Assembly: GCA_016125495.1 (NCBI GenBank)
Contig: WGLQ01000004.1
Location: forward strand, 62,001 to 126,000
Direction of reading: 5' to 3'
Source of the DNA: Hyphomicrobiales bacterium
Lineage (GTDB): Bacteria; Pseudomonadota; Alphaproteobacteria; Rhizobiales; RI-29
Length of the DNA: 64,000 nt
Shown: positions 15,103 through 23,880 of the stretch, piece after piece
Layout: each line of letters opens with the position of its first letter
Position numbering within the stretch: position 1 is the first letter of the stretch
Position numbers and translations under genes: made by a program
Notes under the pieces: generated by a model
Database searches by the model: none
What the model saw: the letters and a program-made list of their open reading frames with translations, nothing else
Told to the model about the DNA's origin: nothing

Positions 15103-17937
15103 ATGGACCATCTGCTCGCATTGCCGCAGGGAACCGAGCTCGTCGGCGATTTCAGCCTGAAACGGGTGCTCGGCGCTGGCGGCTTCGGGATCACCTATCT
15201 GGCGCGCGACCTCCAGCTCGATCGCAATGTCGCGATCAAGGAGTATTTCCCGAGCGAATTCGCCGCGCGCGAGGGCGCCGCGATGGTCCGCTGCCGCTCC
15301 CAGTCGAGCGAAGTCGACTATCGCACCGGCCTCGAGCGGTTCGTCGACGAGGCTCAGGCGCTGGCCCGCTTCGAACATCCCAACATCGTGCGCGTGTTCC
15401 GCTACTTCCGCGCCAACAATACGGCCTACATGGTGCTGCAGTTCGAGGCTGGGCGGAGCCTGAAGGGCTGGCTCGACGATCTCGGCCGTCGCCCGCTCCA
15501 GTCGGAACTCGACAGCATCCTCTTGCCCTTGCTCGACGCGCTCGAGCTGCTCCACGCCAACGACTTCCTGCACCGCGACATTGCGCCCGACAACATCCTG
15601 ATCCGGCCGGACGGTTCGCCCGTCCTCATCGACTTCGGCTCGGCGCGCGGCGATCTCGCCGAGCGCTCGCGCACCGTCAGCGCCATCGTCAAGCCGGGGT
15701 ATTCACCGTTCGAGCAGTATTCCTCGCGCGGCCAGCGCCAGGGGCCCTGGACCGACATTTACGCCCTGGCGGCAACGCTCTATCACGCGATCACCGGCGA
15801 GCGCCCGCTCGATGCCCCTTCGCGCATGTCCGGCAGCGAGATCCGCCCGGCTCGCGCGGTTGGTCAAGGCGACTACCGGCCCGGATTTCTCGCGGCGATC
15901 GACCAGGCGCTGATGGTGCGTGCCGAAAGCCGCCCGCAATCCATTGCTGCCTGGCGCCGCATGCTGTTCGGTCCGACGGAGCCGCCACGGGTCTACGTCG
16001 GCGCGCCGCAGCAGGCGCGAGCGCTGGCCCCGAGCCCATCGCCAGGACCAGCTCAGGCGCATGCCCAGACCCATGGCAAGTCCCCGGTCGAGGTGACTGC
16101 TCATACGACCCACCTTCACGCCCACGCGCCGGCCCCCGGCCCGCAGCCCCAAGGCTCGCAGGCACAGAGCCCGCAGGCGAGCGTCGCGAGTCCGCCTCAG
16201 ATCGCTGCCCGCCCGCCGGCTGGCACGCAGACCGGAGCCCCGTCCCGCAATCCGCCCGCCGCCGGCATGCCACCCCAGCAGACCCGCAAGATCGAGACCG
16301 GAGCCGCCCCGCCCCTGGTCTGGAAGCGGCACGAGCGCCCGGTGGACGTCGCACGGCCCGACGGCGAATTCCCGCTTTCGCCGGCAGGAAGGGAGGGCGA
16401 GGCAGTCAACTCCGCTCCGCCCGGTGCGCCGCTCGGCACGCCAGCCGATGTTCCCCGCTCACTGAGCCGCCCGCCGCGCTCCCAGCCCGCTGTGGCCGCT
16501 GGCCTCGGCCTCGCCGGCCGCCTCGCGCGCGCGCTCGCCGACAAGCTCCAGGGGGCAGCGAGTGCCTTCGACGAGCCGACACACCGGCCTGCCCCGCCCG
16601 CTCAGGCCGCTCGGCCCATCGACAGCGGGCCGTCTGCCCCGGTGGCCGGAGCGACCATGCCCTCGTCGCGGTTCGACGAGGAGTTGCAGGCGAGCGTTGC
16701 ACGCGTCGAGGCCGAGATCGAGGCGGCCCGTCTCAACGCCGCAAAGGCCGTCGAAGCGCGTGCCGCCGCCGCCGCCCGCGAGGCCAAGCGCCTCGCCAGC
16801 CGGGAGCAGGCTGCCGCCCGCCGTGCCGAACGCCGGTTGGAACGCCAGATGCGCTGGTCCGCCTTCGAGGCGCGTCTCGGCGCGGCGACGCGCGCGGGTT
16901 TGCGCACCGGAGTTCGCCTCGCCCTCTTCGGCGGGATCGTCTTTTTCGCCGTCAAGATGCCCGGCCTCATATCGCAACCCAACATCATTCCGACGGCCGC
17001 CGTCGGTATTTCGCTCGATGCCGGACCGAGCGCGGTTGGCCTGGCGCGCACGCTACGCGGCCACGAGGCACCGGTTCTCGCCCTGGCATACGGGTCAGCG
17101 GACCGCCGACTGATCTCGATCGACAGCGCGCAGGGCATGCTGATCTGGGATCTCGAGGGCTCGGAGAAGCCGCAGCATCTCCGCCTCGACGGTGAAAGCA
17201 TTACTGCTCTCGAGACCGACGCGCTCCAGTTGTTGGTCGGCCGTGCGACGGGCGCGCTCGATGTCGTGGACCGCCGAACCGGCGGGACCCGGGCGATCCG
17301 CGGCGGGGAGGGTGGCGCCATTACTGCAGTCGCTCTCCTCAGAGATGGCCGGCGGGACCATGCCGTGGCCGCGATCGCCGATGGCTCGCTCCGCCTCTAC
17401 GATCTAGGGCGCGGACGCTATCGCACGATGCGGGATTCCGGTTCACCGGTGACCGCGATGGCGACCGCCACCCAGACGGCGGACGAATTGGTCATCGGCG
17501 GACAGGACGCGGCCGTCAGAATCTACAGTTTGCGCCGCAACCGCGTCCTGCAGACCTTCCATGCCCATGCAGACGGGGTATCGGCGCTGGCCTGGGCGCG
17601 CGAGGCCGGGCTCATCGCTTCCGGCAGCCGCGACCGCTCCATCAAGGTCTGGGATCCGAACTCGCCGGCCAGCCTCAAGACCCTCAGCGGCCACGAGGGT
17701 ACCATCACCGCGCTCGCGTTCACGCCGGACGGCCGTCACCTCGTCAGTGCGAGTGAGGACCACACCATCAGATTGTGGGATCTCGCGAGCGGCCGTTTGG
17801 AGCACACGTTCATCGGCCATACTGCGGCTGTCCGCGCCATCGCCCTCATCGGTGATGGTGCCTGGCTGGCGAGCGCGGGCGACGACGAGTCGATCCGCAT
17901 CTGGGGGTTGGCCCAGCAGCCGCCGGGCGCCTCGTGA
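15103..17937 (+). CDS. Membrane-anchored Ser/Thr protein kinase with C-terminal seven-bladed WD40 propeller
   Basis: A 944-residue modular protein. Residues 1-285 are a eukaryotic-like kinase: glycine loop GAGGFGITYLA, lysine in NVAIKEYFP, catalytic LHRDIAPDN, DFG in LIDFGSARG, and activation end KPGYSPFEQY, all intact. About 290-520 is a Pro/Ala-rich linker; 527-596 is a charged coiled coil; about 607-624 is a membrane helix. Residues 646-944 carry seven WD repeats (GHEAPVLAL..., SGHEGTITALAF..., IGHTAAVRAIAL...), enough for one closed propeller outside the membrane. ATG 15103 has AGGGGGA before it. Divergent from FHA and PP2C. No type VI secretion genes are in view, so its output is unknown. 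Confidence 0.9.
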   Translation: MDHLLALPQGTELVGDFSLKRVLGAGGFGITYLARDLQLDRNVAIKEYFPSEFAAREGAAMVRCRSQSSEVDYRTGLERFVDEAQALARFEHPNIVRVFRYFRANNTAYMVLQFEAGRSLKGWLDDLGRRPLQSELDSILLPLLDALELLHANDFLHRDIAPDNILIRPDGSPVLIDFGSARGDLAERSRTVSAIVKPGYSPFEQYSSRGQRQGPWTDIYALAATLYHAITGERPLDAPSRMSGSEIRPARAVGQGDYRPGFLAAIDQALMVRAESRPQSIAAWRRMLFGPTEPPRVYVGAPQQARALAPSPSPGPAQAHAQTHGKSPVEVTAHTTHLHAHAPAPGPQPQGSQAQSPQASVASPPQIAARPPAGTQTGAPSRNPPAAGMPPQQTRKIETGAAPPLVWKRHERPVDVARPDGEFPLSPAGREGEAVNSAPPGAPLGTPADVPRSLSRPPRSQPAVAAGLGLAGRLARALADKLQGAASAFDEPTHRPAPPAQAARPIDSGPSAPVAGATMPSSRFDEELQASVARVEAEIEAARLNAAKAVEARAAAAAREAKRLASREQAAARRAERRLERQMRWSAFEARLGAATRAGLRTGVRLALFGGIVFFAVKMPGLISQPNIIPTAAVGISLDAGPSAVGLARTLRGHEAPVLALAYGSADRRLISIDSAQGMLIWDLEGSEKPQHLRLDGESITALETDALQLLVGRATGALDVVDRRTGGTRAIRGGEGGAITAVALLRDGRRDHAVAAIADGSLRLYDLGRGRYRTMRDSGSPVTAMATATQTADELVIGGQDAAVRIYSLRRNRVLQTFHAHADGVSALAWAREAGLIASGSRDRSIKVWDPNSPASLKTLSGHEGTITALAFTPDGRHLVSASEDHTIRLWDLASGRLEHTFIGHTAAVRAIALIGDGAWLASAGDDESIRIWGLAQQPPGAS

Positions 17938-17985
17938 GGCTGTCAAGGCAAAGCCGCCCTTGAGCGGTTCGAAGGAGCTGCATCC

Positions 17986-18705
17986 GTGAGCGGTGGCGGC
18001 AACGATGACGACCACGACGGCGAGGTGGAGAGCGGTGCGCCGACTGGCTACGCCTCGCCCCCCTGTTTCATACATGAGATCGATCCGGCATACGCCGGCT
18101 TGGCGGGCGACGGTGCATGGCTGGACGTCGCGCGCTGGCGCAAGGCCGAGCGCGAGCGTCTGATCGCCGCCCGTCTCGCCCTTTCGCCCACCGAGCGCGA
18201 AGCGGGATCGGGCGAAATCGCCCGCGCCCTGGACGATCTGCTTCCATCGAGCGGCGACGTCGTCGTCAGCCTCTATTGGCCGTTCCGCGGTGAGCCGGAC
18301 CTGCGCACTTGGATGGCGCGGGCCGTTGCGCGCGGTCTGCGCGTCGCGCTGCCGGTGGTCGTGGCCAAGGCGACCCCGCTGGTGTTCCGCGAATGGACCC
18401 CGGGTTGCGCGATGACGAGAGGTGTTTGGGGCATCCCGATCCCGGCGGAGACCGCGCCAACGCTGCTGCCGACCGTGGTCATCGCTCCGCTCGTCGGCTG
18501 CGATCCGGCTTGCTACCGGCTCGGCTATGGGGGTGGGTTCTTCGATCGCACACTCGCGCAACTGGCTCGCCTCGGCCGGCCGGCGCTGGCGATCGGAGTC
18601 GGCTTCCACGTCGCGGAGATCCCGACGATCTACCCGCAACTCCATGATATTCCAATGGATTGGATCGTCGTCGCGGGTCAGCCGGTGCGCCGACGCCCGG
18701 CCTGA
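17986..18705 (+). CDS. 5-formyltetrahydrofolate cyclo-ligase
   Basis: A 239-residue enzyme that uses ATP to turn 5-formyl-THF into 5,10-methenyl-THF. The family motifs are RLGYGGGFFDRTLA near residue 180, VVSLYWPFRGEPDL and the N-terminal WRKAERERLIAARLAL. The first 40 residues are a non-conserved extension. The start is GTG 17986, supported by GAAGGAG eight bases upstream. It lies 48 bases after the kinase on the same strand. The activity suits an organism with heavy folate one-carbon flux, as the methylamine genes of this window suggest. Confidence 0.88.
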   Translation: MSGGGNDDDHDGEVESGAPTGYASPPCFIHEIDPAYAGLAGDGAWLDVARWRKAERERLIAARLALSPTEREAGSGEIARALDDLLPSSGDVVVSLYWPFRGEPDLRTWMARAVARGLRVALPVVVAKATPLVFREWTPGCAMTRGVWGIPIPAETAPTLLPTVVIAPLVGCDPACYRLGYGGGFFDRTLAQLARLGRPALAIGVGFHVAEIPTIYPQLHDIPMDWIVVAGQPVRRRPA

Positions 18706-18749
18706 AGGCTATTGCACATCCGTGCGGCAGGCCAGCAGGAATCACCCCG

Positions 18750-18791
18750 AAAAGAAACAGCCGCCCGATGCTCGCGCGCATCGGACGGCTG
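18750..18791 (-). terminator. Intrinsic terminator of the TPR gene
   Basis: CAGCCGCCCGATGC (18758-18771) pairs with GCATCGGACGGCTG (18778-18791), 14 bp with one mismatch and a 6-base loop. On the minus strand the stem is followed directly by TTTCTTTTC (18757-18749). It sits 17 bases past the stop of the minus-strand TPR gene, so it is a textbook Rho-independent terminator, and it may also slow transcripts from the convergent cyclo-ligase gene. Confidence 0.8.
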
Positions 18792-18807
18792 CAATCACTG
18801 CGGCGGA

Positions 18808-19386
18808 TCAGGAGGCTTGGCGACGATGCTCGGCGATCGCCTTCTCGAGCATCGTGTATTCCTCGCAGCTCGTCCCGCAGATCGTCTTGATCTGCTCGAG
18901 CTCACCGAGCGCGGCGACGACGTCGCCCTTCATCAGGTGCGCCTCGCCGAGGTACTCGCGCGCGACCACGTAGTTCGGATCGATGCTGAGCGCGCGGGCG
19001 TAGTAGCCGAAGGCTCCGTCCACGTCGCCGAGTTTACGCATGGAAAAGCCGATGTACGTCAGCACGCGGGGGTCGTTGGTGTGCTCGGCCTGCTTCAGCG
19101 TCGTCACGGCGTCCGCGTATTCGCCCCGCATCGCCATCCAGTAGCCCACCGCATAGATGTCCTCGGGGCTCAGCTGCGAGGTGTGGCGCTTGATGCAGCG
19201 CTTCTGCTTTTCCGAGCCCTCGGCGTACTGCCGGCAGGGTTCGGGTATGGTCGTCGTGGTGGTGCTCGGCGTCTCGCCCTTTGCGGCCACCGGCTGGCCC
19301 GACGTCGCGAGGGCGCCGATCCCGACGATGGCGGCAACGGCGCCACAAATCGCCAATTGGCCGAGTGCTTTCGAAGTCGATGCCAT
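18808..19386 (-). CDS. Secreted or periplasmic TPR-repeat protein
   Basis: A 192-residue protein with an N-terminal hydrophobic signal-like segment (about residues 13-33), a Thr-rich spacer (PSTTTTTIPEP) and then about three tetratricopeptide repeats between residues 70 and 170, including DVDGAFGYYARALSIDPNYVVAREYLGEAH. Cysteines near 54, 65 and 172/176 may form disulfides in the periplasm. ATG 19386 was chosen over an ATG twelve bases upstream because GGAGAG precedes it. A protein-interaction scaffold is the safest description; no partner is evident. Confidence 0.8.
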   Translation of the reverse strand: MASTSKALGQLAICGAVAAIVGIGALATSGQPVAAKGETPSTTTTTIPEPCRQYAEGSEKQKRCIKRHTSQLSPEDIYAVGYWMAMRGEYADAVTTLKQAEHTNDPRVLTYIGFSMRKLGDVDGAFGYYARALSIDPNYVVAREYLGEAHLMKGDVVAALGELEQIKTICGTSCEEYTMLEKAIAEHRRQAS

Positions 19387-19621
19387 ACGGCTCTCCATTG
19401 AGCGTTCAGAAACGAGGAATCTTCATCGGCGTGATTGAACCGCCATCATACACGCAAGTTGCCACCTTGGATCATCAAAGTGGTGTGACGATGTCCACAT
19501 CCCCGGCCGTCGTGCTCCGGCAGGAGCGATGCGACAGGGACGGCCACGCCGTTCCGCGATTGGAGGAACGAGAGGCGAATTCGCGGTTGCCGGCGCCTCG
19601 AGGTGGCATGAACGCAGGGCT

Positions 19622-21421
19622 TCACCGGTCCTCCCGAGCGGCCAGCGCCTGTTCGACCTCGGCGTCCTCCCGGAACAGTTTTTCGAGATCGGCCGTCGCC
19701 TTGCGGGCGCCCTCGCGCAGTTTCTCGGCATCCTGGTAGTGCTCGTGCTCCTCGATGAGGCGCCGCTGGTCGTAGGCCGCGAATGTTTCGACCGTCCGGC
19801 GCGCCTCCCGCTCGCTGATGCCGAGCCCGCGCAGGACATCGTGCGCCAGCGCCACGGCGGAGTGGAAGGCTTCGCGCTGCAACAGATGGACCCCGAGGTC
19901 CATGAGCTTGTGTGCGTGTTCGCGATCGTGTGCCCGCGCGTAGACGGGCACGTGTGGAAAGTGCGTGCGCATCACTTCGGCCGTCTTGAGTGATCGTTCG
20001 ACGTCGTCCACCGCGAGCACGAAAGCGCGGGCACTGCGTGTGTTGGCGGCGTTGAGGATGTCCAGGCGGCTGGTGTCGCCATAGTAGGCCTCGCTGCCGA
20101 AGGCCCGCACCAGCTTGACTTGCTGCACCGAGGCTTCGAGGGCAGTGAACGGGATTCCCTTGGCCTTGAGGATGCGCGCGACGATCTGCGCGAAGCGCCC
20201 GAAACCGGCAATGACGACGTGACTGTCGGCCTCTGGCATGCTTTCGAATTCGTCCTGCCCCCCTTTGCCCGCAATGCGACGAAGGCGCTCCTCCAGCACG
20301 AGCAGAAGCGGTGTCAGCGCCATCGAGATCGTGACGACGAGGGTGAGCAGGTCGGCGAGTTTGCGATCGAGAAGCCCACCACCGACGGCGGACGTCATGA
20401 TGACGAAGGCGAATTCGCCGCCCTGCGCCAATGCCACAGCGAGCCGTCGCGATTCGGCGTGGCTGAGGCCCTGTTGGCGACCCGTGGCATAGAGGACGAC
20501 GCCTTTGACGGCCACCAGCCCGACCACCAGCAGCAGCACCAGCGTGGGTTGCTGGGCGAGGATGCGAAAGTCGATGGTCATGCCGATGGCGGTGAAGAAG
20601 AGCCCGAGCAGGAGCCCCTCGAACGGTTGGATGTCGGCCTGGATCTGATGGCGGAACTCGGATTCGGCGAGCAGAAGCCCGGCAAGGAATGCACCGAGCG
20701 CGGCCGACAGCCCCGCCATCTCCATGAGAAGTGCGACGCCGACCACCGTGAGGAGCGCCGTTGCGGTCATGGATTCCCGCACGCCCGACGAGGCGACCAG
20801 CCGGTAGATGTGCGGCAGCACGTAGTGGCCGACCCCAACCACCGCGGCCACGATAGCGATGCCCTTTATCGCGCCGACCGCATCCATGCCCTGAGTGCGG
20901 GCGCCGAGTGCCGCCACCAGCGCGATCATCGGGATGGCGGCGATGTCCTGCAGCAGCAGAATTGCAAAGGACAGGCGCCCGTGCCGGGTCTGCAGTTCGC
21001 GCCGTTCCTCGAGGATTTGCAGCACGAACGCCGTGGAGGAAAGCGAGAGCGCCATCGCCAGGATGACGGCCGCGCCGATCGGGACGCCGAAGAGGAGCCC
21101 GGCTGCGAGCAGCGCCATCGTGGTCGGCACCAGCTGCATGGCACCGCCACCGAACACCGAGCGCCGCATCGACCAGAGCCGTCTCGGCTTCAATTCGAGA
21201 CCGATCAGGAACAGCAGCATGACGACGCCGAGTTCGGCGAAATGCAGAATGCCCTTGACCTCGTAGAGGCCATAGACGAAGCCGAGTCCGAACGGTCCGA
21301 TGAGCACACCGGCCGCCAGATAGCCGAGCACCGAGCCGATCCGCAGCAGCCGCGCAGCAGGTGCCGCGAACACGGCCGCGGCCAGATAAACGACCGCCTC
21401 GAGGAGCAAACTGTCCTTCAC
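19622..21421 (-). CDS. CPA2-family monovalent cation:proton antiporter (KefB/KefC-like) with RCK domain
   Basis: A 599-residue membrane protein. Residues about 1-390 form 12 or so helices of a Na/H exchanger fold, with the family motifs AELGVVMLLFLIGLELKPRRL, LALSLSSTAFVLQ and LQDIAAIPMI. A TrkA-N/RCK nucleotide-binding domain follows (SHVVIAGFGRFAQIVARIL, from about residue 405), then a C-terminal charged tail. It should exchange potassium (or sodium) for protons under control of a cytosolic nucleotide or glutathione adduct. It stands alone on the minus strand and is divergent from the FAD oxidase operon across 261 bases. Confidence 0.88.
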   Translation of the reverse strand: MKDSLLLEAVVYLAAAVFAAPAARLLRIGSVLGYLAAGVLIGPFGLGFVYGLYEVKGILHFAELGVVMLLFLIGLELKPRRLWSMRRSVFGGGAMQLVPTTMALLAAGLLFGVPIGAAVILAMALSLSSTAFVLQILEERRELQTRHGRLSFAILLLQDIAAIPMIALVAALGARTQGMDAVGAIKGIAIVAAVVGVGHYVLPHIYRLVASSGVRESMTATALLTVVGVALLMEMAGLSAALGAFLAGLLLAESEFRHQIQADIQPFEGLLLGLFFTAIGMTIDFRILAQQPTLVLLLVVGLVAVKGVVLYATGRQQGLSHAESRRLAVALAQGGEFAFVIMTSAVGGGLLDRKLADLLTLVVTISMALTPLLLVLEERLRRIAGKGGQDEFESMPEADSHVVIAGFGRFAQIVARILKAKGIPFTALEASVQQVKLVRAFGSEAYYGDTSRLDILNAANTRSARAFVLAVDDVERSLKTAEVMRTHFPHVPVYARAHDREHAHKLMDLGVHLLQREAFHSAVALAHDVLRGLGISEREARRTVETFAAYDQRRLIEEHEHYQDAEKLREGARKATADLEKLFREDAEVEQALAAREDR

Positions 21422-21682
21422 CCGCCTCTCCCCGCTTGTCGCGACGGTCCACCGCCCGCGCCGTGCATACCACCCGGCGCCGGACGAAGGCGCGCGTGTC
21501 AGCTATCCGAAGACCGTGACGGACCCTTGACGAACCCGCCACCACGTGCGGCCTGTGGCCCCAGGCCCGACCACGGCAGATATCGCGGGGATCGACCACG
21601 TGAATTGCCTCGTCGCCGCCCTCGCGTGCTCGGCGATCCGATCCCGACGCCCTGCCGTAGCAATTCAGCAAAGCACGTCTGA

Positions 21683-23056
21683 ATGGAACCCCCCAACATG
21701 TCGCAATTGAAAGTAGCCGTCGTCGGAACGGGCATTTCCGGACTTTCGGCGGCCTGGCTGCTGTCCGAGCGCCATCATGTCACATTGTTCGAGGCGGCGC
21801 CGCGCGCCGGTGGACATTCGAACACCGTGACCGTCGAGGAGCCCGGGGGACCCGTCGCGATCGACACCGGCTTCATTGTCTACAATCGCGCGAGCTATCC
21901 GAACCTCGTCAACCTGCTCGCCGCGCTCGGGATCGAAGGGGCGGCGACCCGGATGTCCTTTTCCGTCTGCCTCGGCGCCGGGGCGTACGAGTACTCGGGC
22001 GACGGTCTCGCCGGGCTCTTCGCCCAGCCTGGCAACATCGTTCGCGCCGACCACTGGCGCATGGTCCGGGACCTCTTGCGCTTTTTCCGCCGCGCCGAGC
22101 GCGATTTGACTGATGGCATCGCCGCCGGCTGTTCACTTGCGGAATATCTCGAGCGGCGCGGGTTTTCGTCTTCCTTCAGGGATCGACATATACTCCCCAT
22201 GGCGGCGGCCATCTGGTCGACCCCGAGCGCGCGCGTCATGGACTTCCCGGCCGAGAGCTTCCTGCGCTTTTTCGCCAACCATGGCCTGCTGCGCCTGCGC
22301 AATCGCCCGCAGTGGCAGACGATCCCCGGCGGTTCCGCCCGCTACGTTTCGCGCATCCTGGAGAAAATCTCCGGACCGACGCGGCTGTCGACCCCCGTCG
22401 CGCGCATCGAGCGCCCGGGCCCATTCGTTCGTGTCGTAACGGCGGGCGGTGCGCGTGAGGAATTCGATCAGGTGGTTCTCGCCGGCCACGCCGACCGGAT
22501 GCTCGGCCTCCTCGCCAGCCCGGCGCCCGAGGAGCGGCGTCTCCTGTCCGCCTTCCGGTATTCGGCGAACCGTGCCGTGCTGCACGGCGATCCCGCGCTG
22601 ATGCCGACCCGCAGGCGCGTCTGGTCCGCCTGGAACTACCTCGATGCCGGCGCCGACAGGGACCGGACGATCGGCGTCACCTACTGGATGAACGCGCTGC
22701 AACCGCTCGCCACGCAGCAGCCCTATTTCGTCTCCCTCAATCCGCCCCGCGAGCCGCGCGCCGATCTCGTGCACTGGACCGGAGAATATCGCCACCCCGA
22801 GTTCGACGCCGCTACCCTGGCGGCTCAGAAGCGGCTCTGGTCGCTCCAGGGTGCGAACCGGACCTGGTATTGCGGCAGCTATTTCGGTTATGGGTTCCAT
22901 GAGGATGGCTGCGAGAGCGGCCTCGCGGTCGCCGAGCAGCTCGGCAATCTGAAGCGGCCCTGGCGCGTGGATCCGGGCAAGGCGCGGGTGCATGTGACGG
23001 CACCGGCCGTCGCGCGGGAGCGCACGCGGGTGCCGGCAAGGAGTGGCGTTGCGTGA
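21683..23056 (+). CDS. FAD-dependent amine oxidase-type protein of the DUF1365/Cfa operon
   Basis: A 457-residue flavoprotein: Rossmann motif VAVVGTGISGLSAAWLLSERH at the N-terminus, then FEAAPRAGGHSNTV, and a C-terminal FAD site (TWYCGSYFGYGFHEDGCESGLAVAEQL). It belongs to the flavin amine oxidase/phytoene desaturase fold that is regularly encoded with DUF1365 and Cfa-like proteins in RpoE-ChrR regulons, where related genes act on unsaturated membrane fatty acids. ATG 21683 is shown, but ATG 21698 (MSQLKVAVVG) is equally possible; neither has a strong ribosome site. Its stop overlaps the next start (GTGA). Confidence 0.85.
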   Translation: MEPPNMSQLKVAVVGTGISGLSAAWLLSERHHVTLFEAAPRAGGHSNTVTVEEPGGPVAIDTGFIVYNRASYPNLVNLLAALGIEGAATRMSFSVCLGAGAYEYSGDGLAGLFAQPGNIVRADHWRMVRDLLRFFRRAERDLTDGIAAGCSLAEYLERRGFSSSFRDRHILPMAAAIWSTPSARVMDFPAESFLRFFANHGLLRLRNRPQWQTIPGGSARYVSRILEKISGPTRLSTPVARIERPGPFVRVVTAGGAREEFDQVVLAGHADRMLGLLASPAPEERRLLSAFRYSANRAVLHGDPALMPTRRRVWSAWNYLDAGADRDRTIGVTYWMNALQPLATQQPYFVSLNPPREPRADLVHWTGEYRHPEFDAATLAAQKRLWSLQGANRTWYCGSYFGYGFHEDGCESGLAVAEQLGNLKRPWRVDPGKARVHVTAPAVARERTRVPARSGVA

Positions 23057-23880
23057 ACGATCCGGTCGCCATGGCGGCGGTCTATGTCGGGGAGGTGGTG
23101 CACAAGCGCCTGCGCCCCCGCCCGCACGCGCTCTCTTACGGTGTCTTCACGCTGCTCCTGGACCTCGACCGCCTGGACGAGATCGCTTCCGGCTGCCGGT
23201 TGTTCTCGGTCAATCGCCCGAACCTCATCGCTTTCCACGAGCGCGACCACGCCGACGGCTCCGCCGATGGCGAGCCCCGTTCCCGCCGGCTCGCCGACGT
23301 CGTGCGCGAGGCGATGCGCAACGAGGGGATCGAGACGGGTGATTGCCGCATCCTCGCACTCTGCTACCCGCGCGTCCTCGGCTATGTCTTCAATCCGATC
23401 ACCACCTATTTCGCGGTCGATGCGGCGGGTCGGGTGATCGCCACCGCCTACGAGGTCTCGAACACCTTCGGCGAGCGCACGACCTATGTGCTCGCGGCGG
23501 ACGCCGGTCCGGACGGTCGTCTCTATCAAGCCTGCCAGAAGCGCCTCTACGTCTCGCCGTTCAACGAGGCGCATGGTCGATATACCTTCCATGTCGAGGC
23601 GCCCGGCGAGCGCGTGGTGGTGGGCGTCCTTCTGCGCGACGGCGCGGGGCCCCTCCTCAAGGCGCACTTTGCGGGTGACCGGCGCCCCTTGACCGACCGC
23701 GTCCTCCTCGCTCTCCTGGTGCGCCGGCCGCTGATGACCCTCAAGGTGATGGCAGCCATCCACTGGGAGGCATTGCGCCTCTGGCTCAAAGGAATGAAGC
23801 TGGTGCGGCGTCGACCGGCGGCGGCAGGCCGTTGCGAGGCGCCGCGAACCGACCAACCCGTGCTGCGTGAACCACGATGA
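23053..23880 (+). CDS. DUF1365-family protein
   Basis: A 275-residue member of DUF1365, with the typical segments RPRPHALSYGVFTLLLDLDRLDE, NLIAFHERDHADG, LALCYPRVLGYVFNPITTYF and KRLYVSPFNEAHGRYTFHV. Biochemical function is not settled; the family always travels with the flavoprotein before it and the methyltransferase after it, pointing to modification of membrane lipid acyl chains. It starts with GTG 23053 inside the previous stop and ends in an ATGA overlap with cfa, so all three are tightly coupled. Confidence 0.88.
   Translation: MNDPVAMAAVYVGEVVHKRLRPRPHALSYGVFTLLLDLDRLDEIASGCRLFSVNRPNLIAFHERDHADGSADGEPRSRRLADVVREAMRNEGIETGDCRILALCYPRVLGYVFNPITTYFAVDAAGRVIATAYEVSNTFGERTTYVLAADAGPDGRLYQACQKRLYVSPFNEAHGRYTFHVEAPGERVVVGVLLRDGAGPLLKAHFAGDRRPLTDRVLLALLVRRPLMTLKVMAAIHWEALRLWLKGMKLVRRRPAAAGRCEAPRTDQPVLREPR

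Noticed and set aside
19446-21671. 741-codon minus-strand frame overlapping the Kef-type antiporter gene in another frame.
   Set aside because: Arg/Gly/Ala-rich shadow translation with no motifs; the antiporter frame carries clear membrane and RCK motifs.
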